From assembly GCF_015694405.1 (NCBI RefSeq), contig NZ_JADQDB010000010.1:114224-178223 (forward strand): 64,000 bases of DNA. Direction: 5' to 3'. The notes below the pieces were generated by a model. The model saw only the letters and a program-made list of their open reading frames with translations, did no database searches and was not told where the DNA came from. Both the position numbers and the translations under genes were made by a program. This stretch comes from Pelagibacterium limicola (lineage in GTDB: Bacteria > Pseudomonadota > Alphaproteobacteria > Rhizobiales > Devosiaceae). The stretch's first letter is position 1, and each line of letters opens with the position of its first letter. Below, piece after piece: positions 6,841-14,388 of this stretch.

Positions 6841-8181
6841 ATGCCTCACATCCCAGCCCCCAAAATCGCCCTCACCGGTATCGCCCGCGATCTCGAGGAA
6901 CGCGCTGCCACCGGAAAGCCCATCCGGCTCGGAATCATCGGCTCGGGCGAGATGGGCACCGATCTCGTGACGCAGACGATGCTGATGAAGGGTATCGAAA
7001 TCGCCGCAATCTCGACGCGACGTCCACATACGGCCATGGCGGCAATGGATATTGCCTATGGGGCGGGCAATGGCGCGGAGCGGGCAAGTGAAGTTGAAAC
7101 ACGCGCGGCGATGAGCCAGGCGATTGCCAGGGGCGCCATTGCCGTCACCGCGGACTGCCAATTGATGGTCACCGCTCCTGAAATCGACGTGGTGATCGAC
7201 GCGACGGGAAAGCCTGGTGTCGCCGCTGATTTTGACTTGCTCGCCATGGAACACGGCAAGCATCTGGTGATGATGAACGTGGAGGCGGACGTCACCATAG
7301 GGGCATACCTCAAGGCGCAGGCGGACCGGCTGGGCGTCGTATATTCCGTCGGAGCGGGGGACGAACCGTCCTCGTGCATGGAACTGATCGAATTCGTGAC
7401 AGCCCTCGGGCTTGAGGTCGTCTCGGCCGGGAAAGGCAAGAACAACCCGTTCAATCCCGATGCCGTCCCTGCAGATTACCTCGAGGAAGCCACGCGACGG
7501 AACATGAACCCTCGCATGCTGGTCGAATTCGTGGACGGATCGAAGACGATGGTCGAGATGGCCGCTATTGCCAACGCCACGGGTCTCATACCCGACAAGC
7601 CGGGCATGCACGGGCCCGACGCCGGCCGTGAAACGCTTCCCAAAATCCTGATTCCGAAGGACGATGGGGGCGTGCTCTCGCGTTCGGGCGTGGTCGACTA
7701 CACCGTTGGCAAGGGTGTGGCGCCCGGGGTCTTCGTCATCGCCAAGGCCAGCCATCCGCGCATCATCGAAAGGCTCGACGACCTCCATGTCGGCCACGGC
7801 CCCTATTACGGCTTCTACCGGCCTTACCACCTGACAAGCCTCGAAGTTCCGCTCACCGCCGCGCGCATCATGCTCCATGGGAGGCCCGATATGGTGCCCC
7901 TGCCCCGGCCAGTCGCCGAGGTTTGCGCCATCGCCAAGCGCGACCTGCCCGCAGGCATCCCGCTCGATGCCATCGGAGAAACCTGCTACCGCTCATGGAC
8001 AATGACGGTGGCCGACGCCCGCGCCGCAAAAGCTATCCCGGTTGGATTGCTCGAGGGTGGCGTGACCACAGCTGATATCAAGAAGGGTGAAATCCTTACT
8101 GCAGCCAACGCCGCCCCCCAAACCGGCACCAACCTTTACCGGCTGAGGCAGCTTCAGGACGAAATGCTCAAATTGGCGTAA
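6841..8181 (+). CDS. Homoserine dehydrogenase-like NAD(P)-dependent oxidoreductase with C-terminal SAF domain (COG4091 type)
   Basis: A 446-residue protein with a Rossmann motif GIIGSGEMG at 31-39, VIDATGKPG at the end of the nucleotide domain, a middle catalytic region with AGKGKNNPFNP, and a C-terminal SAF-like domain from about 360 (VAEVCAIAKRDLPAGIPL). This layout is the COG4091 family, annotated as predicted homoserine dehydrogenase or NAD(P)-dependent oxidoreductase; its members act on diverse substrates and the substrate here is unknown. The start is the first ATG after the divergent promoter; the ribosome site is weak. The HisC-like aminotransferase follows 130 bases later on the same strand and may share a pathway. 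Confidence 0.75.
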   Translation: MPHIPAPKIALTGIARDLEERAATGKPIRLGIIGSGEMGTDLVTQTMLMKGIEIAAISTRRPHTAMAAMDIAYGAGNGAERASEVETRAAMSQAIARGAIAVTADCQLMVTAPEIDVVIDATGKPGVAADFDLLAMEHGKHLVMMNVEADVTIGAYLKAQADRLGVVYSVGAGDEPSSCMELIEFVTALGLEVVSAGKGKNNPFNPDAVPADYLEEATRRNMNPRMLVEFVDGSKTMVEMAAIANATGLIPDKPGMHGPDAGRETLPKILIPKDDGGVLSRSGVVDYTVGKGVAPGVFVIAKASHPRIIERLDDLHVGHGPYYGFYRPYHLTSLEVPLTAARIMLHGRPDMVPLPRPVAEVCAIAKRDLPAGIPLDAIGETCYRSWTMTVADARAAKAIPVGLLEGGVTTADIKKGEILTAANAAPQTGTNLYRLRQLQDEMLKLA

Positions 8182-8311
8182 AGTCGCAGCTCGGACCTTC
8201 CCTCAGCTGCGTCCGGTTCGCGGCGCCCGATAAGGACCCGCGCAAGACGCTTTTCGTGGCCGCGTTGACATGCAAAGCTAGGCACGCAACCCAGCAGATA
8301 CCGGCCCGCCC

Positions 8312-9421
8312 GTGACCAGACCCCGTTTCACACCCGTCATTGAAGCCCTCCCTTCGACCGTTCCTTTTCTCGCCCCCGAAGCCATCGTGAGGCAGACCGG
8401 TATCCCCATGCGCGCCCGTCTGGGGGCGAATGAAAGCGGCTTCGGCCCCTCGCCCAGGGTAACGGCAGCCATTGCCCAGGCCGCTTCGGGCGTCTGGACC
8501 TATGGTGATCCCGAGAACCACGACCTGCGGACCGCTCTGGCCGCAAAGCTGGGTCGCGGCATCGATGAAATATCCATTGGCGAGGGGATCGATTCGCTCC
8601 AGGGGTTGATCTGCCGCCTGTTCATCGAGCCCGGCGATCGGGTAGTGACCTCGCTCGGCGCATATCCAACCTTCAACTACCACGTCGCTGCTCAGGGCGG
8701 GGCGCTGGTCACCGTCCCGTATCGCGATGATCGCGAGGACCTTGAGGCGCTGGCCGACGAGACGAAAAAAGCACCGACACGCATCGTCTATCTTGCCAAT
8801 CCCGACAATCCCATGGGCACCTGGTGGCAATCCCAGGCCATCGAGGCCTTCGTCGATGCCGTTTCGGCCAAAACGCTTGTCGTACTCGATGAAGCCTATG
8901 GCGAAACCGCTCCCACCGGCACCATGCCTCCCACCAGCTTTATCCGGCCGAACCTCTTGCGCTTGCGGACCTTTTCGAAAGCCTACGGACTTGCAGGCCT
9001 CCGCGTCGGCTATTGCCTGGGCGATCCGGGGATCATTGCGGGGTTCGACCGCATCCGCAATCATTTCGGCGTCAACAAGATCGGCCAGATCGCGGCTCTG
9101 GCGGCTCTCGATGACACGGCATATCTCCAAGAGGTCCTGGATGCGATCGCCAGGGCGCGCCGGACCATCGAGAGTTTTTCGTCCGAGCTCGGTCTTCTTG
9201 CAATTCCCTCGGCCACGAACTTTGTCGCCATCGATTGCGGGCAGGATGCCGCCTATGCGCAGGCCGTACTGGACGGTCTGGCGGCGCGCGGCGTTTTCGT
9301 GCGCAAACCTTCCGCCCCGGTGCTCGCCCGCACCATCCGCATGAGTGTGGGACCGGAGGCCGAACTGGAAATCGCCCACCAAGCTCTGGCGGAAACGATA
9401 CGCGCGTTAGAAAGGCGTTAA
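8312..9421 (+). CDS. HisC-like PLP-dependent aminotransferase (class I/II)
   Basis: A 369-residue fold-type I aminotransferase. The substrate loop LGANESGFGPSP (38-49), NPDNPMGT (163-170), the PLP-binding Asp193 in VLDEAYGE and the Schiff-base Lys223 in TFSKAYGLAGLRVGY are all present, matching the histidinol-phosphate aminotransferase group. No other his genes are nearby, so it need not serve histidine synthesis; pairing with the SAF oxidoreductase suggests a dedicated amino acid or amino-sugar pathway. The start is a GTG at 8312, needed to include the conserved N-terminal segment; the next ATG would remove it. Confidence 0.8.
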   Translation: MTRPRFTPVIEALPSTVPFLAPEAIVRQTGIPMRARLGANESGFGPSPRVTAAIAQAASGVWTYGDPENHDLRTALAAKLGRGIDEISIGEGIDSLQGLICRLFIEPGDRVVTSLGAYPTFNYHVAAQGGALVTVPYRDDREDLEALADETKKAPTRIVYLANPDNPMGTWWQSQAIEAFVDAVSAKTLVVLDEAYGETAPTGTMPPTSFIRPNLLRLRTFSKAYGLAGLRVGYCLGDPGIIAGFDRIRNHFGVNKIGQIAALAALDDTAYLQEVLDAIARARRTIESFSSELGLLAIPSATNFVAIDCGQDAAYAQAVLDGLAARGVFVRKPSAPVLARTIRMSVGPEAELEIAHQALAETIRALERR

Positions 9422-9519
9422 CGAACGGGGTAAGCGTCCGGGATCTGGCGACAGCCAAATTGATTCGTGCTACCCCTCGGACATTCAACGCGCATAAACG
9501 AGGCCCGTGCCGTCAGACC

Positions 9520-10677
9520 ATGAGTTCCGGGACCGCCGACGCCGCGCCAGCGCGGCTCGACATCGATAGCACCGGCGAGCACACCGCCCTCATTCTGTCC
9601 GGACGCTGGACCGGCGATGCGGCGCGGGAGATCGAGCGCGCCATTCACCAACTCGACCGCCGCCTGTCCGATACAAAGGATTTGCGTTTCGATCTGGCCG
9701 CGATTGAAGACCTCGATACAGTCGGTGCCTGGCTGATCGTGGGTGCCCAGAACGCCGCGGCCGCCACGGGCCGGAAAATCGAGATTACCGGCGGCACGCC
9801 GGCCCAGCTCGCCCTTCTGAGACGTGTAGCGTCAACCCGGCTCGCCCCTGGCATCACGCCAGCAAAAGGATTGCCCTTCCTCATCAGGCCCTTCGATATG
9901 CTGGGGCGCGCCGTTGCCGAAGCGGTCACCGATACCGTGCGCCTCGCCACCGCCTTCGGGGAAATGCTGGCCGTTCTCGTCACTTCATTTTCGGGACGCG
10001 GCCATTTCCGGCTGACCGCTTTTGTCAACCAGTTCGACCTGATCGTCTTTCGCGCCGTCCCCATTGTCATGCTGATTTCGCTCGTCGTGGGCGCAATCAT
10101 CACCCAGCAGACCATCCTGCAACTGCGCAATTTCGGCGTCTCCATCTACGTTGTCGATCTCGCCGCCATTCTCATGCTGCGCGAAGTAGGGCTGCTGCTG
10201 GCCGCCATCATGGTCGCCGGGCGTTCAGGCTCCGCGATTACAGCGGAAATCGGTTCGATGCGGATGCGCGAAGAGCTCGATGCGCTTTCGGTAATGGGCG
10301 TGGACCCCTACCGCGCGCTGGTCCTGCCCCGGATGATGGCTTTGATCGTCGGCATGCCGCTGCTCGCCTTCCTCGCTTCGCTCGCCGGCCTGGCCGGGGC
10401 GGCCATCGTTGCGCGCGTCTATGGTGAAATCCCGCTCGAGGTCTTTCTCGATCGCCTGCGCGACGCACTTTCCATGCGCAGCCTGATGGTCGGGATGATC
10501 AAGGCGCCCGCCATGGCTTTCATCATCGGGCTCGTCGCCATAAACGAAGGCTTCAAGGTCAAGGGAAGCGCCGAATCGCTTGGGCGCCGCACCACCGCAT
10601 CGGTCGTGCGGGCCATCTTCCTCGTCATCGTCGCGGACGGCCTGTTTGCCGTCTTCTTCGCTGCCATAGGGTTCTGA
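9520..10677 (+). CDS. mlaE: MlaE-type lipid ABC transporter permease with N-terminal STAS domain
   Basis: The 385-residue product joins a STAS domain (about 1-120, containing ALILSGRWTG and DLDTVGAWLI) to an MlaE/YrbE permease (about 150-385) with five or six hydrophobic segments and the family stretch RSGSAITAEIGSMRMREELDALSVMGVDP. MlaE is the inner-membrane core of the MCE phospholipid transporter. In enterobacteria the STAS part is the separate protein MlaB, so this is a natural MlaB-MlaE fusion. The ATG at 9520 keeps the STAS domain; the open frame upstream overlaps the aminotransferase. MlaF follows 2-5 bases after the stop. Confidence 0.9.
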   Translation: MSSGTADAAPARLDIDSTGEHTALILSGRWTGDAAREIERAIHQLDRRLSDTKDLRFDLAAIEDLDTVGAWLIVGAQNAAAATGRKIEITGGTPAQLALLRRVASTRLAPGITPAKGLPFLIRPFDMLGRAVAEAVTDTVRLATAFGEMLAVLVTSFSGRGHFRLTAFVNQFDLIVFRAVPIVMLISLVVGAIITQQTILQLRNFGVSIYVVDLAAILMLREVGLLLAAIMVAGRSGSAITAEIGSMRMREELDALSVMGVDPYRALVLPRMMALIVGMPLLAFLASLAGLAGAAIVARVYGEIPLEVFLDRLRDALSMRSLMVGMIKAPAMAFIIGLVAINEGFKVKGSAESLGRRTTASVVRAIFLVIVADGLFAVFFAAIGF

Positions 10678-10679
10678 GC

Positions 10680-11462
10680 GTGATGGCCGAGGATTCTCCC
10701 ATTCTCGAAATCGACAACCTCTCGGTCGCCTTCGGGCCGGTCCGCGTGATCGACGGGTTGAGCTTTTCGGTGAAAAAGGGCGAGATCCTTGGCGTCATCG
10801 GTCCGTCGGGTTCGGGGAAGTCGGTGACCCTGCGCGCCATTGTGGGCCTTCTCCCCATGGCCGGTGGCGCCATAAAGGTCTTCGGCAAGGACTACGCGGC
10901 GATGAAGCCGGCCGAGCGGCTGCGGACCGAACGGCGATGGGGCGTGCTGTTCCAGCAGGGCGCACTGTTTTCCGCGTTGACGGTCCTTGAGAATATCGAA
11001 TTCCCCATGCGCGAGCACTTTCCGGTAAGTCCCCGCATCCGCCGCGAAGTTGCCCGCTACAAGATCGATCTTGTCGGGCTGCCGGCCGAGGCCGCCTATC
11101 GCTATCCGTCCGAGCTTTCCGGCGGAATGATCAAACGTGCGGCGCTCGCCCGCTCGCTCGCGCTGGACCCCGATATCCTGTTCCTCGATGAACCCACGGC
11201 CGGGCTCGATCCCATCGGGGCTGCAAAGTTCGATGAACTTGTCGTGGCCCTGCGCGACACGCTGGGCCTGACCGTCTATATGGTAACCCACGACCTTGAT
11301 ACCCTGGCTGCGTCCTGCGACCGTATAGCGGCGTTGGGCAAGGGCCGGCTTCTCGCCATCGGGACGATGAATGAAATGCTCAAATCGGACGACCCCTGGC
11401 TAAACGACTATTTCAAAGGGCCGCGTGCGCGGCATCTGGGAACAACACGCGATGGAAAATAA
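10680..11462 (+). CDS. mlaF: MlaF-type lipid ABC transporter ATP-binding protein
   Basis: A 260-residue ABC ATPase. Walker A is GPSGSGKS (41-48), the Q loop FQQGALF (91-97), the signature LSGGM (146-150), and Walker B ILFLDEP (166-172), with VTHD as the switch His. The LSGGM signature, followed by IKRAALARSLAL, is typical of MlaF/Ttg2A. It energises the neighbouring MlaE permease. The gene starts at GTG 10680 or the adjacent ATG 10683, with AGGG 8 bases before the GTG. Its 3-prime end overlaps mlaD by 11 bases. Confidence 0.92.
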   Translation: MMAEDSPILEIDNLSVAFGPVRVIDGLSFSVKKGEILGVIGPSGSGKSVTLRAIVGLLPMAGGAIKVFGKDYAAMKPAERLRTERRWGVLFQQGALFSALTVLENIEFPMREHFPVSPRIRREVARYKIDLVGLPAEAAYRYPSELSGGMIKRAALARSLALDPDILFLDEPTAGLDPIGAAKFDELVVALRDTLGLTVYMVTHDLDTLAASCDRIAALGKGRLLAIGTMNEMLKSDDPWLNDYFKGPRARHLGTTRDGK

Positions 11463-12948
11463 GGCCAATTACGCTCTCGTCGGCGCCTTTGCGACCCTTG
11501 TCATCGCCGCTCTGTTCGGCTTCGTCTATTGGTTCAATGCCGCCGACAGTACAGCGCCGCGTACTCCCTATGACGTGGTCTTCACCGGCGCGGTCACCGG
11601 GTTGACGGGTGGCACCAACGTGCTTTTCAACGGCATCAGGGTCGGCGACGTCACGAGCCTCAGGATCGATCCGCAAGACCCCCAGCGCGTCATCGCCCGC
11701 ATCGCGGTTCATGAGGGCACGCCGGTCATGAACGACACCCGCGCCGTTCTCGGTGTTCAGGGTTTGACCGGCATGGCTCATATCCAGCTTCTTGGTGGCA
11801 CTCTGGCCGCGGGCCCCGTCACGGCGCCCTCCGGGCACGACGCCGCCGTGCTGATCGGCGAGCCATCGGATTTCCAACTCATCGTCGAGGGGGTACGCGA
11901 CATCGTTGCCAGCGCGGAGTCCACCCTCGCGCGGGTCGATAGCTTCCTCGGCGAGAACGCCGACAGCGTGTCGCGCACCATCGCCAGCATCGAGCAGCTT
12001 TCAGCTTCCTTTGCTGCCCTTGCCGACAATATCGGCATGGGCGATGATTCGGACTTTGCAGCAATCCTTGAAGCGGCCCGTTCGACGCTCGAAGGTGCCA
12101 GCACGACCTTTTCCCGCATCGAGCAGTTCATCGCCACCAACGAGGCCTCGCTTTCGGCAACCATCGCCAATGCCGAAACCTTTTCGGATGCTTTGGCAAC
12201 CAACGCCGATGGGCTTGGAGCCTTCCTCGACAGCCTCACGGAGACGGCCGACAGGGTTGGCCCGCTCGCCGACGAGTTGCGCAACCTCACGGTCGAGGTG
12301 CGCGGCGTCATTGAAGCCGTGCCGCCCGAACAGGTACGGCAGACCTTTGCCAATATTGAGACTTTCTCGGAGTCGCTCGCCCGCAACACCGGGAATATCG
12401 ATGGTTTCTTCACCGATGCCCAGGAGCTTGCCCAGAATCTCTCGGGCATTTCCGAGGGCCTTCAAACCACGCTCCAACTGATCGACAACGCCTCGAGAGC
12501 GGTAAGGCCGGAAGTGATTGAGCGGGCCATGAACAACATCGACGCTTTCTCGGCCTCGCTGGGGGAAGGTGCCCCTGCGGTCAGCGAGATCATCGAGAAT
12601 GCCCGCGCGCTGACCCAAAGCCTCATGAGCACTGCAGATCAGATCGAGATCATCACCAGCCGCATCGACGGGCTCGTTGCGTCCGACGAGGGCACGACGC
12701 TTTTTGCGGACCTGGCTTTGACCTCCGAGGCGATCAGGACGCTGGCCATAAACCTCAACGACCGCACAGAGGCCATCACGACCGGACTTACCGGCTTTAC
12801 CAGTCGCGGGCTGGGCGAATACACTGCCCTTGCCAATGAGGCGCGTGGAACCTTGCGTCGCCTCGATCGTATACTCGCAAACTTCGAGCGCAATCCGCAG
12901 CTTCTGATTTTCGGCGGCCAGACAGTGAGAGACTTCCAGGCGCGATGA
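11452..12948 (+). CDS. mlaD: MCE-family lipid-binding protein, long MlaD type
   Basis: The 498-residue protein has one N-terminal membrane anchor (about 8-28), one MCE domain (about 35-115; VTGLTGGTNVLFNGIRVGDV), and about 370 residues of almost continuous helix with repeated motifs such as ETFSESLA, AETFSDAL and NIDAFSASLG. E. coli MlaD has about 180 residues and no such tail; long helical tails that form a periplasmic tube are known in PqiB and mycobacterial Mce proteins. It would hold lipids between the inner-membrane MlaE/F complex and the outer membrane. The ATG at 11452 lies inside the end of mlaF and the stop overlaps the lipoprotein ATG (ATGA), so the operon is translationally coupled. 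Confidence 0.9.
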   Translation: MENKANYALVGAFATLVIAALFGFVYWFNAADSTAPRTPYDVVFTGAVTGLTGGTNVLFNGIRVGDVTSLRIDPQDPQRVIARIAVHEGTPVMNDTRAVLGVQGLTGMAHIQLLGGTLAAGPVTAPSGHDAAVLIGEPSDFQLIVEGVRDIVASAESTLARVDSFLGENADSVSRTIASIEQLSASFAALADNIGMGDDSDFAAILEAARSTLEGASTTFSRIEQFIATNEASLSATIANAETFSDALATNADGLGAFLDSLTETADRVGPLADELRNLTVEVRGVIEAVPPEQVRQTFANIETFSESLARNTGNIDGFFTDAQELAQNLSGISEGLQTTLQLIDNASRAVRPEVIERAMNNIDAFSASLGEGAPAVSEIIENARALTQSLMSTADQIEIITSRIDGLVASDEGTTLFADLALTSEAIRTLAINLNDRTEAITTGLTGFTSRGLGEYTALANEARGTLRRLDRILANFERNPQLLIFGGQTVRDFQAR

Positions 12949-13562
12949 CCAACCCCCGGACAGCTTCGTTTCCCTCGTCAACCCGCCGCGGCTTTCTTCT
13001 TTTCGCCGCCACCGGAACCGCCGCGCTGGCTGCGGGCTGCCTGCCGCGTCCCGCACCCGTGACCTACGATTTGTCGCCAGCGGCGGTCCAGGCAGCAGCC
13101 CGCCGGACAAGCCGCACGGTCCTCATCGCCGAACCCGAGGCCATCCAGACCTATGACACCGACAGGATCGTCGCCAGGGAACCGGGCGGCGTCCTGAGTT
13201 ATCTCCCCTCGGCACAATGGTCCGACAGACTGCCCCGGCTCGTCCAGACGCGCATGGTGCAGGCCTTCCAGGACGCCGGCATTTCCAATATCGGCCGCAC
13301 GACCGACCCGCTTAACCCCGATCGCGTGCTATCCTCGGATATCCGCGCCTTCGAGGTGGACGTTTCGGCAGGGCGGCTGGCCGTTGTGAGCATCAGCGTA
13401 CGCCTCGTCGACGATTGGGATCGTCGTATCGTTGCGTCGTCGGCCTTCACGGCGTCGGTGCCGGTCCCGGGAACCGGCGCCGCAGAGGCCGTTCCCGCTC
13501 TGAATGCCGCTCTCGCCCAGGTCCTGGATCAGGTGATCGCCTGGACTGTGCGGAATACGTAA
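12945..13562 (+). CDS. ABC-type transport auxiliary lipoprotein (PqiC/DUF330-like)
   Basis: A 205-residue lipoprotein. A twin-arginine-like start (STRRGFLLF) leads to a hydrophobic core and the lipobox LAAGC near residue 32. The mature part has the pattern of the ABC transporter auxiliary lipoprotein family that includes PqiC (YDLSP near the N terminus; SDIRAFEVDVS, VSVRLVDDWDRRIVAS in the body). It ends the MCE operon and is a likely outer-membrane partner of the long MlaD. Its stop at 13562 is one base from the stop of the convergent DUF1028 gene. Confidence 0.8.
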   Translation: MTNPRTASFPSSTRRGFLLFAATGTAALAAGCLPRPAPVTYDLSPAAVQAAARRTSRTVLIAEPEAIQTYDTDRIVAREPGGVLSYLPSAQWSDRLPRLVQTRMVQAFQDAGISNIGRTTDPLNPDRVLSSDIRAFEVDVSAGRLAVVSISVRLVDDWDRRIVASSAFTASVPVPGTGAAEAVPALNAALAQVLDQVIAWTVRNT

Positions 13563-13563
13563 G

Positions 13564-14211
13564 TCAGACAGGGCGTCTGGGCAGCCCTTTGTAGAACCCG
13601 CTATAGTCGGGTCGGTCGACTTCAACGAAAAGATCGCGCAGCGCCGCGATAGGGTCGGGGGCGAAATCGATCCGCATGTCATAGTGGGGGTAGGGCTGGT
13701 CCAGATAGGTCAGGATTGCCCCCGAGCGCACGCCGCGTGCATCGCCCCCCTTGCCTGCACCGGCCTCAAGCGCCGCAAAAAGCCGGCGCTCAAGGGGAGC
13801 CTCTCCGGCTGCTTGGTAGGCCCCGAGCATCGCATCGAGCACCGACAGATCGGCCAGCAGATTGCCGGCCACGGCCACACCCTGTTCGAGGCGCATCCCT
13901 GAATGCGGCGTCAGCGCGCCACCTGACCATCCCGCCGTGTTGCCGTTTCTGTCGATTGCGATCACCTGGCGTCTGTCGCGCCCGGTATCTGCACCCGTCA
14001 GCGCCGCAATCACCGCTTCCGCCTCTGTGCCGCCCGCCAGCGCCGCAAGCCCGTCGATCCCATAAAGCGGGTTGGTGTAGCCTTGCGTTGCAATTGCCCC
14101 GACCCCGGCTGCCGCATGGGGAACAAGCGAACCGACAACAGGCCCTCCCGTTGCTGTGGCCACTCCGAAGGCGCCGGTTTCAGCGTCGCGGGCGACGATG
14201 GAAAAGGTCAT
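13564..14211 (-). CDS. DUF1028 family protein (Ntn-hydrolase-like)
   Basis: A 215-residue DUF1028 protein: it begins TFSIVARD and contains GVATATGGP, ATQGYTNPLYG and VAGNLL, the family hallmarks. DUF1028 proteins have an Ntn-hydrolase fold related to gamma-glutamyltransferase and penicillin acylases and are often found beside peptide ABC transporters, as here, where the gene is divergent from one. A role in hydrolysing an imported peptide or amide is an inference. In the family the active N-terminal nucleophile is exposed after Met removal; here residue 2 is Thr, which fits. Two operator-like palindromes lie just upstream and may control both directions. Confidence 0.85.
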   Translation of the reverse strand: MTFSIVARDAETGAFGVATATGGPVVGSLVPHAAAGVGAIATQGYTNPLYGIDGLAALAGGTEAEAVIAALTGADTGRDRRQVIAIDRNGNTAGWSGGALTPHSGMRLEQGVAVAGNLLADLSVLDAMLGAYQAAGEAPLERRLFAALEAGAGKGGDARGVRSGAILTYLDQPYPHYDMRIDFAPDPIAALRDLFVEVDRPDYSGFYKGLPRRPV

Positions 14212-14233
14212 GAGCCAACTCGTCCTCTTGTAC

Positions 14234-14255
14234 GATATTTATAGCGATAAATATC
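14234..14255. promoter_or_regulatory. Operator-like palindrome 1 of the peptide uptake locus
   Basis: GATATTTAT and ATAAATATC form a perfect 9-bp inverted repeat around AGCG. It lies between the divergent DUF1028 gene (start 14211) and the binding-protein gene (start 14389). A second copy of the core ATTTAT-N4-ATAAAT is centred exactly 30 bp downstream. A natural candidate ligand is the GntR regulator encoded in the same operon at 19554-20360. Confidence 0.6.
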
Positions 14256-14265
14256 TTGCGCTGTC

Positions 14266-14283
14266 TATTTATACTGATAAATT
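14266..14283. promoter_or_regulatory. Operator-like palindrome 2 of the peptide uptake locus
   Basis: TATTTAT-ACTG-ATAAATT repeats the core ATTTAT-N4-ATAAAT of the upstream palindrome; the centres (14244.5 and 14274.5) are 30 bp apart, roughly three helical turns, so two dimers could bind on nearly the same face of the DNA. Confidence 0.55.
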
Positions 14284-14388
14284 ATTTCAAGGCATGGCGT
14301 CCCGCAAGGCATCGCCATGGCCAACGGACCGGGGTTCCCGCTTCTTTATGGACGAGGTCAGGAAACTCCGCGAAAGGAGAGGACTGTC

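Noticed and set aside
6634..7878. A 414-codon minus-strand frame opposite the SAF oxidoreductase
   Set aside because: It is His- and Arg-rich without domain features, while the plus strand has a Rossmann motif and family-wide conservation.
8168..9382. A 404-codon minus-strand frame opposite the aminotransferase
   Set aside because: The plus strand has all PLP-site motifs; the minus frame is a compositional shadow.
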